Positions 51,188 through 61,484 of a stretch of 64,000 nt of DNA are shown in pieces. The notes under the pieces are model-generated. The model searched no databases and was not told the origin of the DNA. It saw only the letters and a list, made by a program, of their open reading frames with translations. Origin of the DNA: Acridotheres tristis (Eukaryota > Chordata > Aves > Passeriformes > Sturnidae); contig CM072885.1 of NCBI GenBank assembly GCA_037013685.1, forward strand, positions 22,844,125 to 22,908,124, in the 5' to 3' direction. Position 1 is the stretch's first letter. Every line of letters starts with the position of its first letter. A program made the position numbers and the translations under genes.

Positions 51188-51919
51188 TGTCTTGGTTTGA
51201 AAAGACAGGTATGGTTTAAGGAAAGGCAAAAGCCCCTTTTCTGCAATGCAGAATGCACCTCCCCCCCTTTTAATTATTTTAGGTCCAAATCAGACGCTTT
51301 CAGGCAGGAGATATGGGGATGTGAAATAACAGCTCTTTACTGGTATTTAACAAGGCAGAAAACAACAACAGCTATAAAAATTGGTAACAGAACAGAACAG
51401 TCTAGCTCCGCTCCAGTCCCCTTTGGCCTCAGGCCGTGTCCCTGTGCTCAGTTACCGGTGCTGTGGGGGCAGGGCGGGTCCCGCGCAGTTGAAGAGGGCT
51501 GGAGTGATGGCGGCGGAGGCCCAGGGGTGAGCGGGATGGGGAAAGTGACTCCCCCTCTCACGGTGTCGGTCGTGGTGCTCCGCAGAGTGTCCGGAGATAG
51601 TAGCGTGAGATGCGAGAGCGGCAGGGCGATGTCCCAGGCAGGGAGCGTGGATCTCAGCACGGAGATGTCAGGGGGAGATGCCAGAGCGAAGCACGGGGGT
51701 GTCCTCTCCGTCCACGAGCCCAGCGAGAGAGAGTCCCCTCCCCAGCCCCCTCTCCCACCTTTCCTTTTCTGGTTCCCCCCCCCTCCTCCTCCTCCTCCTC
51801 CTCCACCCACCCCCCTACGAGAGAGCATTATCTGTCGTTTTAAGGTGTAGCCACAACTACTTAACATAACAATGGGAGGAATTCACAGCAAGAAAAGGGG
51901 GGCAATTCAACCCTTAACA
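51188..51919 (-). mobile_element. Solo LTR, family A, copy 3
   Basis: A 732-bp element. On the plus strand it starts TGTCTTGGTTTGAAAAGACA and ends CAACCCTTAACA; its reverse complement starts TGTTAAGGGTTGAATTG, matching 8529. It is flanked by the perfect 5-bp duplication CTAAG at 51183-51187 and 51920-51924. It carries a CCCCCCCC and (TCC)n tract at 51777-51804, the complement of the G-rich region in the other copies. The 217-codon plus-strand frame at 51197-51850, the longest in the window, runs antisense through this LTR and owes its length to the GC-rich composition. I do not regard it as a gene. Confidence 0.9.
51783..51804. repeat. (TCC)n tract in LTR copy 3
   Basis: About seven TCC units next to a C-run. 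The other family A copies have a G-rich run here but not the regular triplet, so this has expanded locally. Confidence 0.85.
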
Positions 51920-51924
51920 CTAAG

Positions 51925-54033
51925 TTTTAGTAATAATCTGCAGGTGAGGTGAAAACATGCTACATAATTGCTATTAGTCCTCGGAAAAAGTAGGATAAAC
52001 TGTTACTCAGAGCTTATTACAGATGACTTTCAAGAAAATTTCATGTCATAGCTCTTTTGATTTTCCTAATTTAATAAAATTATTGCTGGGTGAAATTAAC
52101 TCCAGTTAATAAAATTTTTATAACAGAGCTAGCAAAATTAATAAATATCTGTAGTAATCATTCTCTTTTACCAAATTGATTGTGAAGTGACACCAATGTT
52201 CACTTCCAAATTGTTGGGTTTAGTTGTGCTTTAGTAGTTTCAATATATAGTTTCTAGTGATAGGATTGCATTGAATTACTATTTTTATATGTCATCATGC
52301 AAAGTCTGAAGTGGTAGTCTTGCTCTTCAATTGATGGCTGAAGCATTTTAAATAGGAGATTAAGAGCTATTAAGTTGTGTACTAACAGTAATTTTGTCAA
52401 CAATCTACTATTTCATTACATTTTGTGAATAAAAATAAGAGTCTAATAGTAACTGTAAAGAAAAATTATCATAAAAGATAAATCTTTGAACTCAAGAGAA
52501 CCTCCATAAAGCTGTTCATCTGATGATCAAATAGGAGATGAGAAAATAAAAAGGATCAACTTTCCAAGATAGGTTTTAATCTGGAATTTGCACTTTGTTG
52601 ATTAAAAGTTCATGCTACTAGTTCGGTCCTTCATCTAACAAACATATTGATTTTAGTGAAGTGAGAATAAAGACCAAGACATCCAATCTCACTTTTGCTC
52701 TCTAAAGACTTGAATTTTTGATCCAAAAATAATGCAAATAAATGGTAGATTTTTGGGTTTTTTTCAAGGACTTTTCAGCATTCGTATATGTATCTATAGT
52801 GAAAATAATTCTCATGGAAGAAATCTTTCAATCTAAAGATCAGATACTTTAGAGGCAATCTTACAAAGCAAAACTTTTGCAAATTTTTATGAATACTCAG
52901 AGAAAGTAAATGAAAGTATTTCAAAGAAATACTATCTGAGTGCTGTAACAATAGACATAGGGATTTGCGACCAGAATGTATGAAGATGAAAAGTATTATA
53001 GGGTTATCTTTGATCTTGTGAACCGTGTCTTTAAAAGATTTGCACTGATAAAAAAACAGGAAAGTATTGTATTGATCTGAGAATAATATTGTAATATTTA
53101 AGAAAAAGTAAGATTCTAAACTTTTTTGAAATAACAGAAAATCATCCATTATTCAAAGACATTTTTGCCCCATCTGAAATCAGAATTACAATGTTAACAT
53201 TACAGTGCCTGTATAACAAAGAGGCAGAAATACAGTCTTTTTTCTATTGCAGTATATAATTTGTTACAGTTTTTTTCACACAGCAGGTGAAAAAAAGAGT
53301 TTTTTGAAACAGTGTGTTAAGTCAAGTAAAACAAATCCCTTTTAGATATCTTCCTGTTTATTTTTCATTTGTATTAGACAAATAAAGGACTATTAATTTT
53401 GAATGGTAATATGTTTTTGTTAAACAGACTTAAAAACTCTTGGTTTAATCAATGTGAACTTTTAAACATGAAATAGACTAAAGAAAATTAATATGCAGAA
53501 AAATCTTTTTCTTTGTTTTAAGAAATGTGACAATCTAAACAAAATCAAATTAATAAATCAAATTAATTCTACTTTTTCCTTATGGACATGGGAAAAATAT
53601 TTTTAAGATTAATTCTTATGTCAGGCTAGCTATTTTTAAAATTTTTGGTGAAGAGTGAGTGAGGTTGGCTGGTTCATGTTATGTAATGTGAAAGTAGTTC
53701 TTCAATAGATGATTAAATATTTTATCTGAAGCAATCTTTCAGCATAAGATCATCTGCATACAATCTGTCCATAATTTCTTGGAAGACTTCCTCTTCAGAA
53801 AAATTCCAAAGCTCCTATGTAGAGCACCTGTCTGTATTTAACAATATGGTGGGTATTTCATGTGACCAATAGGTGAGCATCGATCATCTTAATATGTTCT
53901 TCTACATCTCTTTCAGTATCTATACATCTATTTTAATATCAGATAGAATTTCCCATTATCTGAAATATTCATTAGAAACTAATTCAGTGTATTTAATTTT
54001 CATGGCAATACTGTAAAATAAGAAAAGTTAGAT
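51925..54033. other. Unique AT-rich non-coding DNA
   Basis: No gene is seen. The longest frame is 124 codons (52775-53149, minus), leucine-, phenylalanine- and lysine-rich as expected from AT-rich sequence, with no domain. Confidence 0.5.
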
Positions 54034-54152
54034 TCAGAATCATAGAATGTTGTGAGCTGGAAGGGACCCACAAGCCCCAAGAACTACTATGTCCCTGAGA
54101 GTGTTGTCCAAATGTTTCTTGAACTCTGGTAGGCTTGGTGCTGTGACCACTA
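54034..54152 (-). mobile_element. CR1 3'-end fragment
   Basis: The antisense CR1 terminus begins TCAGAATCATAGAATG and continues with 'gagctggaagggaccca', 'gagagtgttgtccaaatg' and 'aggcttggtgctgtgacca'. About 120 bases. Confidence 0.85.
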
Positions 54153-55109
54153 GGTTAGAAGTAGTATTTAATAAAATGGTTACTATAATGAACTTTATAT
54201 CTGAGGGATAACAATTTTTGCTCCTCAATGGTACTGTCATTTCATTCATAAGTATCCATATATAAATTGTACAAAGCGTTATATCTACTAAAATGAAATT
54301 TCCTTTCAAAGAGTAATGTGGAAAATGGAATCAAGACATTTGATCATTTCAATATTAAATGGTTCAGTTATAGAAATGAAACACATTTTTACCTTAAAAA
54401 TGTAGTAATTAGTAATTAGAACCCTGTCCCAAGCGAAAATGATGTTTTAGTGTCATGTATCTCTATTGACATTTTCAATCATGGAGAAAAACACACAGAG
54501 TAATATTTCAGTTGTGTGTAATTTTCATTAAAAGATAGCACAAGCACTATTAAACATTGTCATCTTGGACACATGGACGACAGAATGGCAGGGAATGTGC
54601 CTGAACTGAGAAAGCTTTATCATTCCAGTCTAAATATGTGTGCCAATAGTCCTGGCTAAGACCAAAAAAAAATTGGAGTAAGGAGAGAGCTGTCTTCTGT
54701 ATTTCTCCATTTTACTGGCAATGTGATTTAGCTCTGATGCTCACATCTTCCTCTTTGAAGGCTGAGATGATATAAGAGTACATTCTATGGCAGCAGCAGA
54801 CCTAACAGGAATGACTCTAGAGGTAGAATCAAAGACTCTTCTTGACTAGCATCGTGGATCCAATACTTGCCAATAAAGTATAAAGGAACTGAAGAACATA
54901 CTGCGTTATCTTGCAGAAATTCTTGGGTCAAAAATTCCTGGGACAAAACGTTAGGAGTAAATCTTAAGTGTGTTTTTTTGGAGGTTCTAAGCAGAGCTGT
55001 CACTTTTGAAGCTTCATTCCCAAAGTTCAACAGCTCATCCATGGCTCTCTCTTACCAGGGTGATACAATTCCTATATCCTGAATGGATGGAAAAGTCAAC
55101 CCAAGAAAG
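54153..55109. other. Unique AT-rich DNA next to a provirus remnant
   Basis: No gene is recognised. A minus-strand frame of 85 codons (54785-55042) has no domain that I can name. Confidence 0.45.
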
Positions 55110-55672
55110 TAGGGGTTCAAAATGCTGATTGCAGTAACCTACACAGAAATCTCAGAGCTGGCTGGAAGTGGCTCTGTATAGCTTGGGGGCAGCTTCTGAT
55201 GTCTTCTTCCAGAAACCATCCCTGCAGCAATTTCCACTGCTGAAGCCTTTCCACGTAAACTTAATACATTCCATTCTTTGCCATTGTGAATCGCATATTG
55301 AAGAATTATCATTCAAATATATTCACAGCACAATCTACAATCTTTAAAACGTCACTTAATTGACCAACAAATTCCCCCTACAAAAATCAAAATAACTAAC
55401 ACAACACTGGAATAGGTGGGTAATTTATGCCCAAATCATGCCTTCACTACAATTAGGACAACAAAAATTCCCTACAATCTTCAATCCATATTTTGCCCAT
55501 TACTTCTCTCAATTTCTGTCCTTATCTCAAATTCCTTGGAAGTTCCACATAGGGTGCCAAAAAACAACGGTAGTGTGTTGATCACCTGGCTGTCAGGTGC
55601 TCACCAAGCCACTCTCTGTTCCCCCAGCAAAACAGGGGAAGAAAATAAGATGGAAAAACTCTTAGGCTGAGA
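55110..55672 (-). mobile_element. Family C provirus reduced to LTR stubs, primer site and polypurine tract
   Basis: On the minus strand the order is as follows. The last 99 bases or so of a 5' LTR (plus 55672-55574) end in ...CAACACA. A primer-binding site (plus 55559-55542) comes next, then about 260 bases of internal sequence, a purine-rich tract AAAGAATGGAA (plus 55279-55269), and the first 159 bases or so of a 3' LTR starting TGTATTAAG (plus 55268-55110). Both stubs match the family C LTRs at 9294, 15405 and 32112. Order and orientation are those of a provirus whose gag, pol and env are gone and whose outer LTR parts are missing. The internal part has no open frame of note. It fixes the sense strand of family C. 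Confidence 0.65.
55542..55559 (-). other. Retroviral primer-binding site, tRNA-Lys-like
   Basis: On the minus strand TGGCACCCTATGTGGAAC resembles the tRNA-Lys1,2 site (TGGCGCCCAACGTGGGGC), with differences at a few positions. It lies 14 bases after the end of the LTR stub. This is the usual position, though the gap is longer than in most retroviruses. Confidence 0.5.
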
Positions 55673-58600
55673 CATTAAACGAACTCAAACAATAAGACTG
55701 GGTGGCTGCATAAAAATCTTGTCTGCCTTTCTAGATAATGATTAAATGTGTGCAGGACTGTAGCATACGGTTCTTTTAGAAGTCATCTTGACAGGTGCAA
55801 TTCTCATCTACAAAGGATTAACCAGCTTCCTAAAAGCATTAACATCTGGGCTCCAGGTCATACTTTCATCCCTTTTGTAAGGGTCAAAACATAAAGAATG
55901 GACTGAGGCAGCAAAAATAAAATATTCACAGAGACAGCTTTGTTCCAGATGGCAGGTGTAGGGAGGGGTCTAAAGTACCATATGTAAGAACATTCAGCAT
56001 CCATAGACTTGTCACTTTGATCTCTTATACTCTCAATTCACATTTTATCAGATTAAAGCATCACATAAAAAATCAGTCATGCTTATGAACATCCTCTTTT
56101 GTGTGACCTAGTGAACACTATGTCCCAATTTTAGCAGGGTCCTCCAAAATTTATTTACAAAAATACCCTGCTAAAAGCATGATTACTACTGAAGAGCTAT
56201 GACAAACCTTTGCTTGCACTTTGTTAGCAATGGTCCAGGGGTAAAGTTTATGAAATTTGTAACCGTTCTACTTTCCTTTTCTTACAACTGCAGCATGGTG
56301 GATACAATTTCTTTTGGATGCTTCCCCATCATGACAGAAATTGCTGGGTTCTTTCCTTCTGAGGCAGCAGGAAACAAATGACAGGCAGATGCTTTATGAT
56401 ACATCTGTGTATCAGATGAACTTCTCTCTGTCTCTTCCATTAGGAACTGCAGTGACTAGTACCTCCCACTTGATCAAGGCCTTGCAAGGCCTCCCACTTG
56501 AGCAGTGTGCTTTGCTCCTCCCTTTAACATGGGGTAGGGCTTCTTGTTACATTCCAACACATAATGCCTTCCCTGCAGATCAGAAGAAACTTCCCAAGCA
56601 ATCTGTTCTTCAGCTTCATATTTTCTTTCCTCTTTGCAGAAAACTTTCATGCATTTGAGGGCTGTAATGATTTTGCCTCTCAGAACAATTTTGTTTCTCT
56701 ATAAGAACAATTACAGTCTGTTTATTCTTCTCTTCATCAGACATTCTCCAACCACTCCACATATTTTTGGATTTAGGGACTCAAAACTAGATCCAAGCCT
56801 CGAGCTATGTTTTCCTCTTGTTTATCAGTTTTCCAAGTACACTAATACTACTTGCTAGGTCACATGATGAGATTTCTTTTCATTAGCTGACACTTAAAAC
56901 ATGTGAGCTTAGCACTGGGAACCTATACTTTGACAGACATTTGCGTCAATGTCAATGTGTAGTTGTTTTTTTTTTCTATTGGAAAGAAACTCTGAGTTTT
57001 ATCTTTAGTTTCCCTCTGGAACAAACATCCAGCCCAACATCCATTCAGTGCATGCTCCCTAACATCACTATTGAATGGCTTTAAACAATCCATTTACAGG
57101 AGAAAGCTGGTGGCCAGCCACTTTTTTACTCTAAGGAACAGTAGTTTGACAAGTGACCCTGAATTTCTTCCAGTAATATATACAGCAAAAAAAGAACTGG
57201 CCCAAACCCAGCTGTCAGGCTTTGATTCAGGAACGAAGATTTTCCAAGGCAGGAACTATCTATCAAAACGGCAGCCCCATACTCAGGGAAATATATCTGA
57301 TCTAAAGCTGATAGAGTGTGAAATCAAAGGTTGTGAATGGCTACTCAAGGGGAACCAAATACATTTCTATGGGGTTGCAGTACAAATGGTGTTGGTAATA
57401 GGTTGTGGCAGGACGGAGCAGCTGAATTAAATACCAAGATCTAGCACGTTAGCTTTACTGAATCAAAGAAGTGTGAGGTGGCACACCGACATTAAGAAGA
57501 TTATCTCTTTAACTTTTCTGTACTAAGTCACTGATTATTACTTTACTTTGTCTTAATCTCATCAATTTATCTGATAGAAAGAGTTCATCCAAGAAATACC
57601 AGGAGGAAGCTCTGACTATATAATTATTCTGGATGAAGACTCTTCTAGCAGACTCATATCGTGAAGGACTAATTCATTTAAAGCAAATGCTGTCATCCAG
57701 CTAGCAGGTGAAGTACTGACAACTGTTCATTTTACTTACAGTTTTTTAAGCCCTTGAATCTAAAATAATATAATCTGTTCAGTGATATCTTCAAAACATT
57801 GAATGTAAAGGAAGACAATAGCATGTTAGCAGTGATGATGATTAGTAATCAGTCTTTTTCATATGAATATTTAAAATGTGGATTTTAAAGAAATATAGGT
57901 TAATGCTGAGTAAGGTTTAAAGTTATAAAATTTAAATTTAATTTTTTAAAAATTTAATTTTATTAAATTTTTCTTGGATTTTATGGGATTTTTTACAAGC
58001 ACTGAGATCACTATTCACAAAATTCTAGGCCAGAAATAGTAATTTCAAAAGCGATTACTTTAGCTAAATATATTAATAATTGAACGTCTGTGTATGCAAG
58101 TAAAGGAACTGCTCTGTATGAATCAAAGTGGAGAAAAATATTTATTCTTCTTCTTACAGTTCTTGTTAAACTAATGTATTGTAAATAGATTGAAATACTT
58201 CTGTATATCTCTCAGGTACAAAAGTGAGTACTTGCTTTAACTATCATTCATTTAGAGAGCCAGGAAAGGAGTTTCTGAAATGTTGCAGTTGCAAAAATCA
58301 ATGCAGTTTCATTGCAGTTGCATTAAATCGTTATTTTAAATCATTATTTTATGTGTCCTAATTTAATATACTATAAATTAATTATGTTGAAATATCTGAA
58401 ACATTGCACAGGTGTACTTATTTTTCTTTAATATAGGAAATCAAAATAAATAGTGTCATATGACTACTAAAATTTTATGGCTCGATAAAATTATAAGGAC
58501 ATTGTTTTAATAAAATTATTTCAGTGGGACACTAAAAGTGCAATGTTTATCAAACTGTTTAAATATTAATATATAGACTGTGAGGAACCCGGGAAGGGAG

Positions 58601-59406
58601 AAGTACAGAATTAATTCAACATTTTCTTGCTATATAGTATCTTAGAGTAAGATTAACAAATTAATGGATGATGATAATTGTACAGCAATTGTACAGTTAG
58701 TGCAGCATTGTTAGTACTCAAAATCACTGCCACAAAGTTACTTTTATAATGATGGGATAGAAGCTCTTACAATAGTGTCAATATAATACCCATTATTGTT
58801 CCTTTTTCTTTTTACATTATCATTTCAATCAATGTTGCAAAATTAAAACAACATTGGGAGACCCATACAAAATTTCTGATGAGATTTGATTACATTTCTA
58901 TTAATGAAAATGTCAGCATTTTAATGATCCTTCCTGTAGTCATCTCTGCAATTTTCAGGAGGTGCAATAAAGCATCTTTTACTGGTGAAGTGTTAGATCA
59001 TAGTGTTTGCAAGATTTTATTTTATTATTCACTAGGTCATGTTCCAGTATTCTGAGACAAATACAGAAAAAATAAAAAGGTACCAAAGCAATGATGAGAT
59101 AGTGTCCATGAGCCTTTGTTTAATTAAAACTTTTTGGGAAAACAAATAAATGAATAATGATGTGTCAAGTTAATAAAATTCTTTTTTCCATTGACTCCTG
59201 CAGAATAATGCCATCTTCAAAATCATGTCATTTAAATACCTTCCAAATAAAATACACAAAGAGCCCAGCTTAAAAGAAAATATAATCTTAGCATTATTTT
59301 ACCCACTTTTTTCAGCTGTCTTAGCTCTTGAATAGTGAAAAAACTATTTTGAGTCTCACACAAAAAATATTATTGTCACCACCCAAATATCTTAGTTATT
59401 CAATTT
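55673..59406. other. Unique AT-rich non-coding DNA
   Basis: No gene is supported. A 119-codon frame at 57071-57430 lies in a slightly more GC-rich patch and has no recognised domain. An A/T-only stretch lies at 57927-57972. Confidence 0.5.
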
Positions 59407-59411
59407 ATGAT

Positions 59412-61479
59412 TGTCGTAGTTTTGATTTGCCAATTTAAATACACTCATCTTTCTCTTGTGAGACAGAACCAGGAACAAAAGAGCAAGGCAGGCCTAAAAC
59501 TTAAAAAGGTATAAAAAGCTTTATTAACGACACAAAGAAAGAGAAAGAAAAAGCAAATTCAGAGTAAGATCTTCAGACCACTCCCCTTCCTTCCCCCTCC
59601 CAACCTTCATGACAACAAAACAAACATACAACAAACTACTTCAGTCAGTTCCTAACTTAAATAGTCCTTTTTCAGTTCACTTCGGAGAGAGAAGTTTCAT
59701 CTTGTCAGGCTGTAGGGACTTCTCCACAGGGAGGGAAGAAATCCAGTTCTCTCGTGGTTTCACTTTCACAATTTGCATCCCCCCGGGAAAGAACTTGCAA
59801 GTCGTGAAGCTCCTCCCATCTTCACAGCTTTCCCAAAACTGTGTGTTGGAGTAAGTAAGTCAGGAGTTTCTCTGAATCCTTCAGGGAGAGATCAGAATGC
59901 AGGGATTGAGTTGAAACCTTCAGATGGATTGAAGTATATTAGGCCTCTCACACATAAGGCAGAGGTGAAGATTTAGGTTGTAACATGAGAGAGAAAATAA
60001 GTAAGTAAATGTTTTAAGTGCTTTTAGTAAGTAAAAGGTCTTAGATGCCTGAGAAGTAGCATATGTTCTAGTGAAGGTTGAAAAACATGCTAGTGTTTCC
60101 TTAGTGGCTCCAAGAACCTAGCTTCAAATATAACAGAGTTAGAATTAAGGATATTGCTTACCTTTTTCTATTAGAACAAGATAGGTGATGAATGTAGCTT
60201 ATACGTAGTCTGGCGTGCTAAGAAACTAGGATTCTAATAGGTTAAGGAGTAGTGGTCCGAGTCTGGTCTGATTCTGCGTCTTAGTTTGCTCATAAGTTTC
60301 TATAAAAGAAGAGGCTTGGAAAGAGCCATTGCTTTTAGCCATTGCTTTTATGCCACAGCTTTTGCTCTGCTTTTGCTTTTGCCACTGAAACCAACACCCA
60401 AGAAGAAGACAGGAGCTGCCCAGCTCCTCTGGCCATGCTGGGACCACGGGGAGCCTCTGCTTCTGTTTGGGACTTCGAGCTAGAACCTAGCATGGACTTT
60501 GTTGTCTGTGACTCTGCTTTTGAGACTGATGTGCTTCTACAATAAATAACTTTACAGTAACTATTAACTGCTTTACTTTTTCAAACAAGGAGAAGAAGCC
60601 CAACAGTGTGGGTGGCCTTGAGGCTCCCAGAGGTTCCCTGAAACCTCACAGCTGTGCTTATGGGCCATGTTAAACTCATGCGGTATTTACTTTTAAGAAT
60701 GAACTGTTCCAAAACAAAAAATATTGTCTTCATCTCTTTTTCTCTCTGTTCATGCTTTATCTCCAGAAATAGAGATCCCCTTTTCTCCTTGGGGCAAAGG
60801 ATTCTCAATACAGATGCCTTTGATTAACAATCTATCAAATGGAACATCTCCAACCCCCCATGTCTTTTTCCATGGTTTATAGGAATATTCAGCGCAATAT
60901 CAGTTCATCCCTACAATCTTACAAAAGGATTTTCAGCCATCTGCACAGCATCTCCTCATTCTCCTTCCATCTAAAGAAACTTAGCTCTTTCATTTTTCCC
61001 TTCTCACTCCAGGGAGGATTGAAAAGTCTGCAAGTCTTATCTGAGCTTTCAAAGAGTTAAGATTTCACACAGGGAAAGCAAAACTGCAATGCTAGAGCTA
61101 TGCCAAGATCTCAGAAACTCAGGCCATGCTGGAAAGGGGAAGGAGGGGGACCTCAATCAGCTTCCCTGGGTTTCCCTGGCCACTGTTGATGGCCACCCCT
61201 CCTCCCTGCCGGGCCATGCCAGTCCCCAGACAGGGGGGCCTGCAATGGAGCCAGGCCTGGGCCCTGCTACCTGCACTGCTGCCAGAAAAGAAAGAGGGCT
61301 CTTTTCCGGGTTACCTTCTTCAAAATGTGTGTTCATGGAGTGAACTAACTTTCTCCAATTGGTTCCTCAGGCTGTCAATAACCAAACCAGCCTTCAATTG
61401 GTCCCATCAACTTCCAGAGGAAGTTCTCATAGAGAGAACCTCTATCTGAATTTGTCCGTCCCCAGGTAAAACTAGCACA
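59412..61479 (-). mobile_element. LTR, family B, copy 2, interrupted by family D
   Basis: The element starts TGTCGTAGTTTTGATTTG and ends AAACTAGCACA, with a perfect 5-bp duplication ATGAT at 59407-59411 and 61480-61484. Without the family D insertion (59844-60650 plus its 6-bp duplication) it is about 1.25 kb and collinear with 6716-8032. The plus-strand CTTTATTAA near 59518 is the complement of a polyadenylation signal, so the sense strand is probably minus. It has no retroviral genes. Compared with copy 1 it lacks several small blocks in the GC-rich part (61140-61270). Confidence 0.85.
59844..60650 (+). mobile_element. Solo LTR, family D, copy 2 (nested in family B)
   Basis: An 807-bp element starting TGTTGGAGTAAG and ending GAAACCTCACA. 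The flanking hexamers are ACTGTG (59838-59843) and GCTGTG (60651-60656), five of six bases matching. The uninterrupted family B copy reads GTTGTG at the same spot (7125-7130), which confirms the insertion point. It has AATAAA at 60541. It contains about 80 net bases more than copy 1, mostly around 60380-60510 (GC-rich, 'ggagctgcccagctcctctg', an inverted repeat). By eye there are about 8 substitutions from copy 1 in the first 160 bases. Confidence 0.85.
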
Positions 61480-61484
61480 ATGAT

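Noticed and set aside
51197..51850. 217-codon open frame, the longest in the window
   Set aside because: It runs antisense through the family A solo LTR, changes from ordinary to Pro/Ser-rich composition at the GC-rich core, and has no recognisable domain. Length is explained by base composition.
57071..57430. 119-codon frame in a slightly GC-richer patch
   Set aside because: No domain or family is recognised, and there is no promoter or splice support. Listed only as unique DNA.
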